From positions 62,001-126,000 of the forward strand of contig LN483070.1 of NCBI GenBank assembly GCA_900016675.1: DNA of 64,000 nt, in the 5' to 3' direction. Below, in pieces: positions 63,779 to 64,000 of the stretch (its first letter is position 1; the number at the start of each line of letters is the position of its first letter). The translations under genes were made by a program, and so were the position numbers. The DNA comes from Arthrobacter saudimassiliensis. GTDB lineage: Bacteria > Actinomycetota > Actinomycetes > Actinomycetales > Micrococcaceae. A model generated the notes under the pieces. The model saw only the letters and a list, made by a program, of their open reading frames with translations. It was not told where the DNA came from and searched no databases.

Positions 63779-64000
63779 AATCAGTGCCCCCCACTGAAAA
63801 CTGATCTAAGAACTGCAGACAGGAAACGGGCGGCTGCTGGACGGCCGTCCGGAAAGAAGATGAACAGCACCGGGCCCGCTCAACGAAAAGCGTTAAACGG
63901 GCGCGGTGTGAAAGGACCTGCGGCCGCGGGCCGAAGGTCAGTATGCCTGACTGCTAAAGCAGCCGGTACAGGAAGATGCAGGCGGCCGGGCGGCCGCAGA
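63779..64000. other. Upstream region of the rhs gene
   Basis: No gene can be assigned in these 222 bp. An imperfect inverted repeat (GCCCGCTCAACG at 63874 against CGTTAAACGGGC at 63891) may be a terminator of a gene beyond the window. The rhs promoter is presumably between it and 63778. Confidence 0.4.

Overview
The window is high-GC DNA from an actinobacterium, most probably of the Micrococcaceae (Arthrobacter-like). The signs are a bacterial proteasome activator ending in GQYL, a GTP-type PEP carboxykinase, tandem septum-formation lipoproteins, and many start codons placed 5-7 nt after a TANNNT box, which suggests leaderless mRNAs. No 16S gene is present, so the genus is an inference.

Region 1 (1-45.9 kb) is ordinary chromosome with metabolic and housekeeping genes. 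In order it holds: an aldo/keto reductase (cut by the window edge), a proteasome-activator operon, cstA-ybdD (peptide/pyruvate uptake), a quinone oxidoreductase, two secreted septum-formation-domain lipoproteins, galTK divergent from a 1492-residue secreted nuclease/nucleotidase, a MerR regulator, a VOC protein, an M20 dipeptidase and a YbdK-type glutamate-cysteine ligase. Next come a tightly packed decarboxylase / acetamidase-formamidase / alpha-beta hydrolase / aldehyde dehydrogenase cluster, a divergent FAD protein and prolyl oligopeptidase pair, a crotonase, a coupled nitroreductase and PaaK-like pair, a RecQ helicase with a phosphoribosyltransferase-like tail, phosphomannomutase, pckG, a disulfide oxidoreductase, a SixA phosphatase, a receiver-less winged-helix regulator, upp, tadA and an FMN split-barrel protein. 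Four tRNAs (Ser-UGA, Ser-GCU, Arg-ACG, Ser-CGA) lie among them, each followed by a strong hairpin.

Region 2 (46-63.8 kb, all minus strand, visibly lower GC in its middle) is a polymorphic-toxin locus that starts about 95 bp beyond tRNA-Ser(CGA). One intact 1883-residue Rhs toxin (58127-63778) has a helical WXG100-like N-terminus, suggesting type VII secretion. Its stop overlaps by 8 nt the start of a three-TM immunity candidate. Downstream is about 12 kb of small immunity-like genes in eight recurring families (called A-H here), in duplicated, fused, truncated and nonsense-mutated copies. Among them lie short orphan toxin tails and one 5'-truncated Rhs core. That core repeats 1.9 kb of the intact gene and leads, out of frame, to a different C-terminal domain resembling the TNT NAD-glycohydrolase. 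The arrangement looks like a cassette array in which a toxin tip and its immunity gene are exchanged by homologous recombination while old immunity genes are kept.

Functions for the array families are inferences from position and sequence; none was recognised as a named immunity family.
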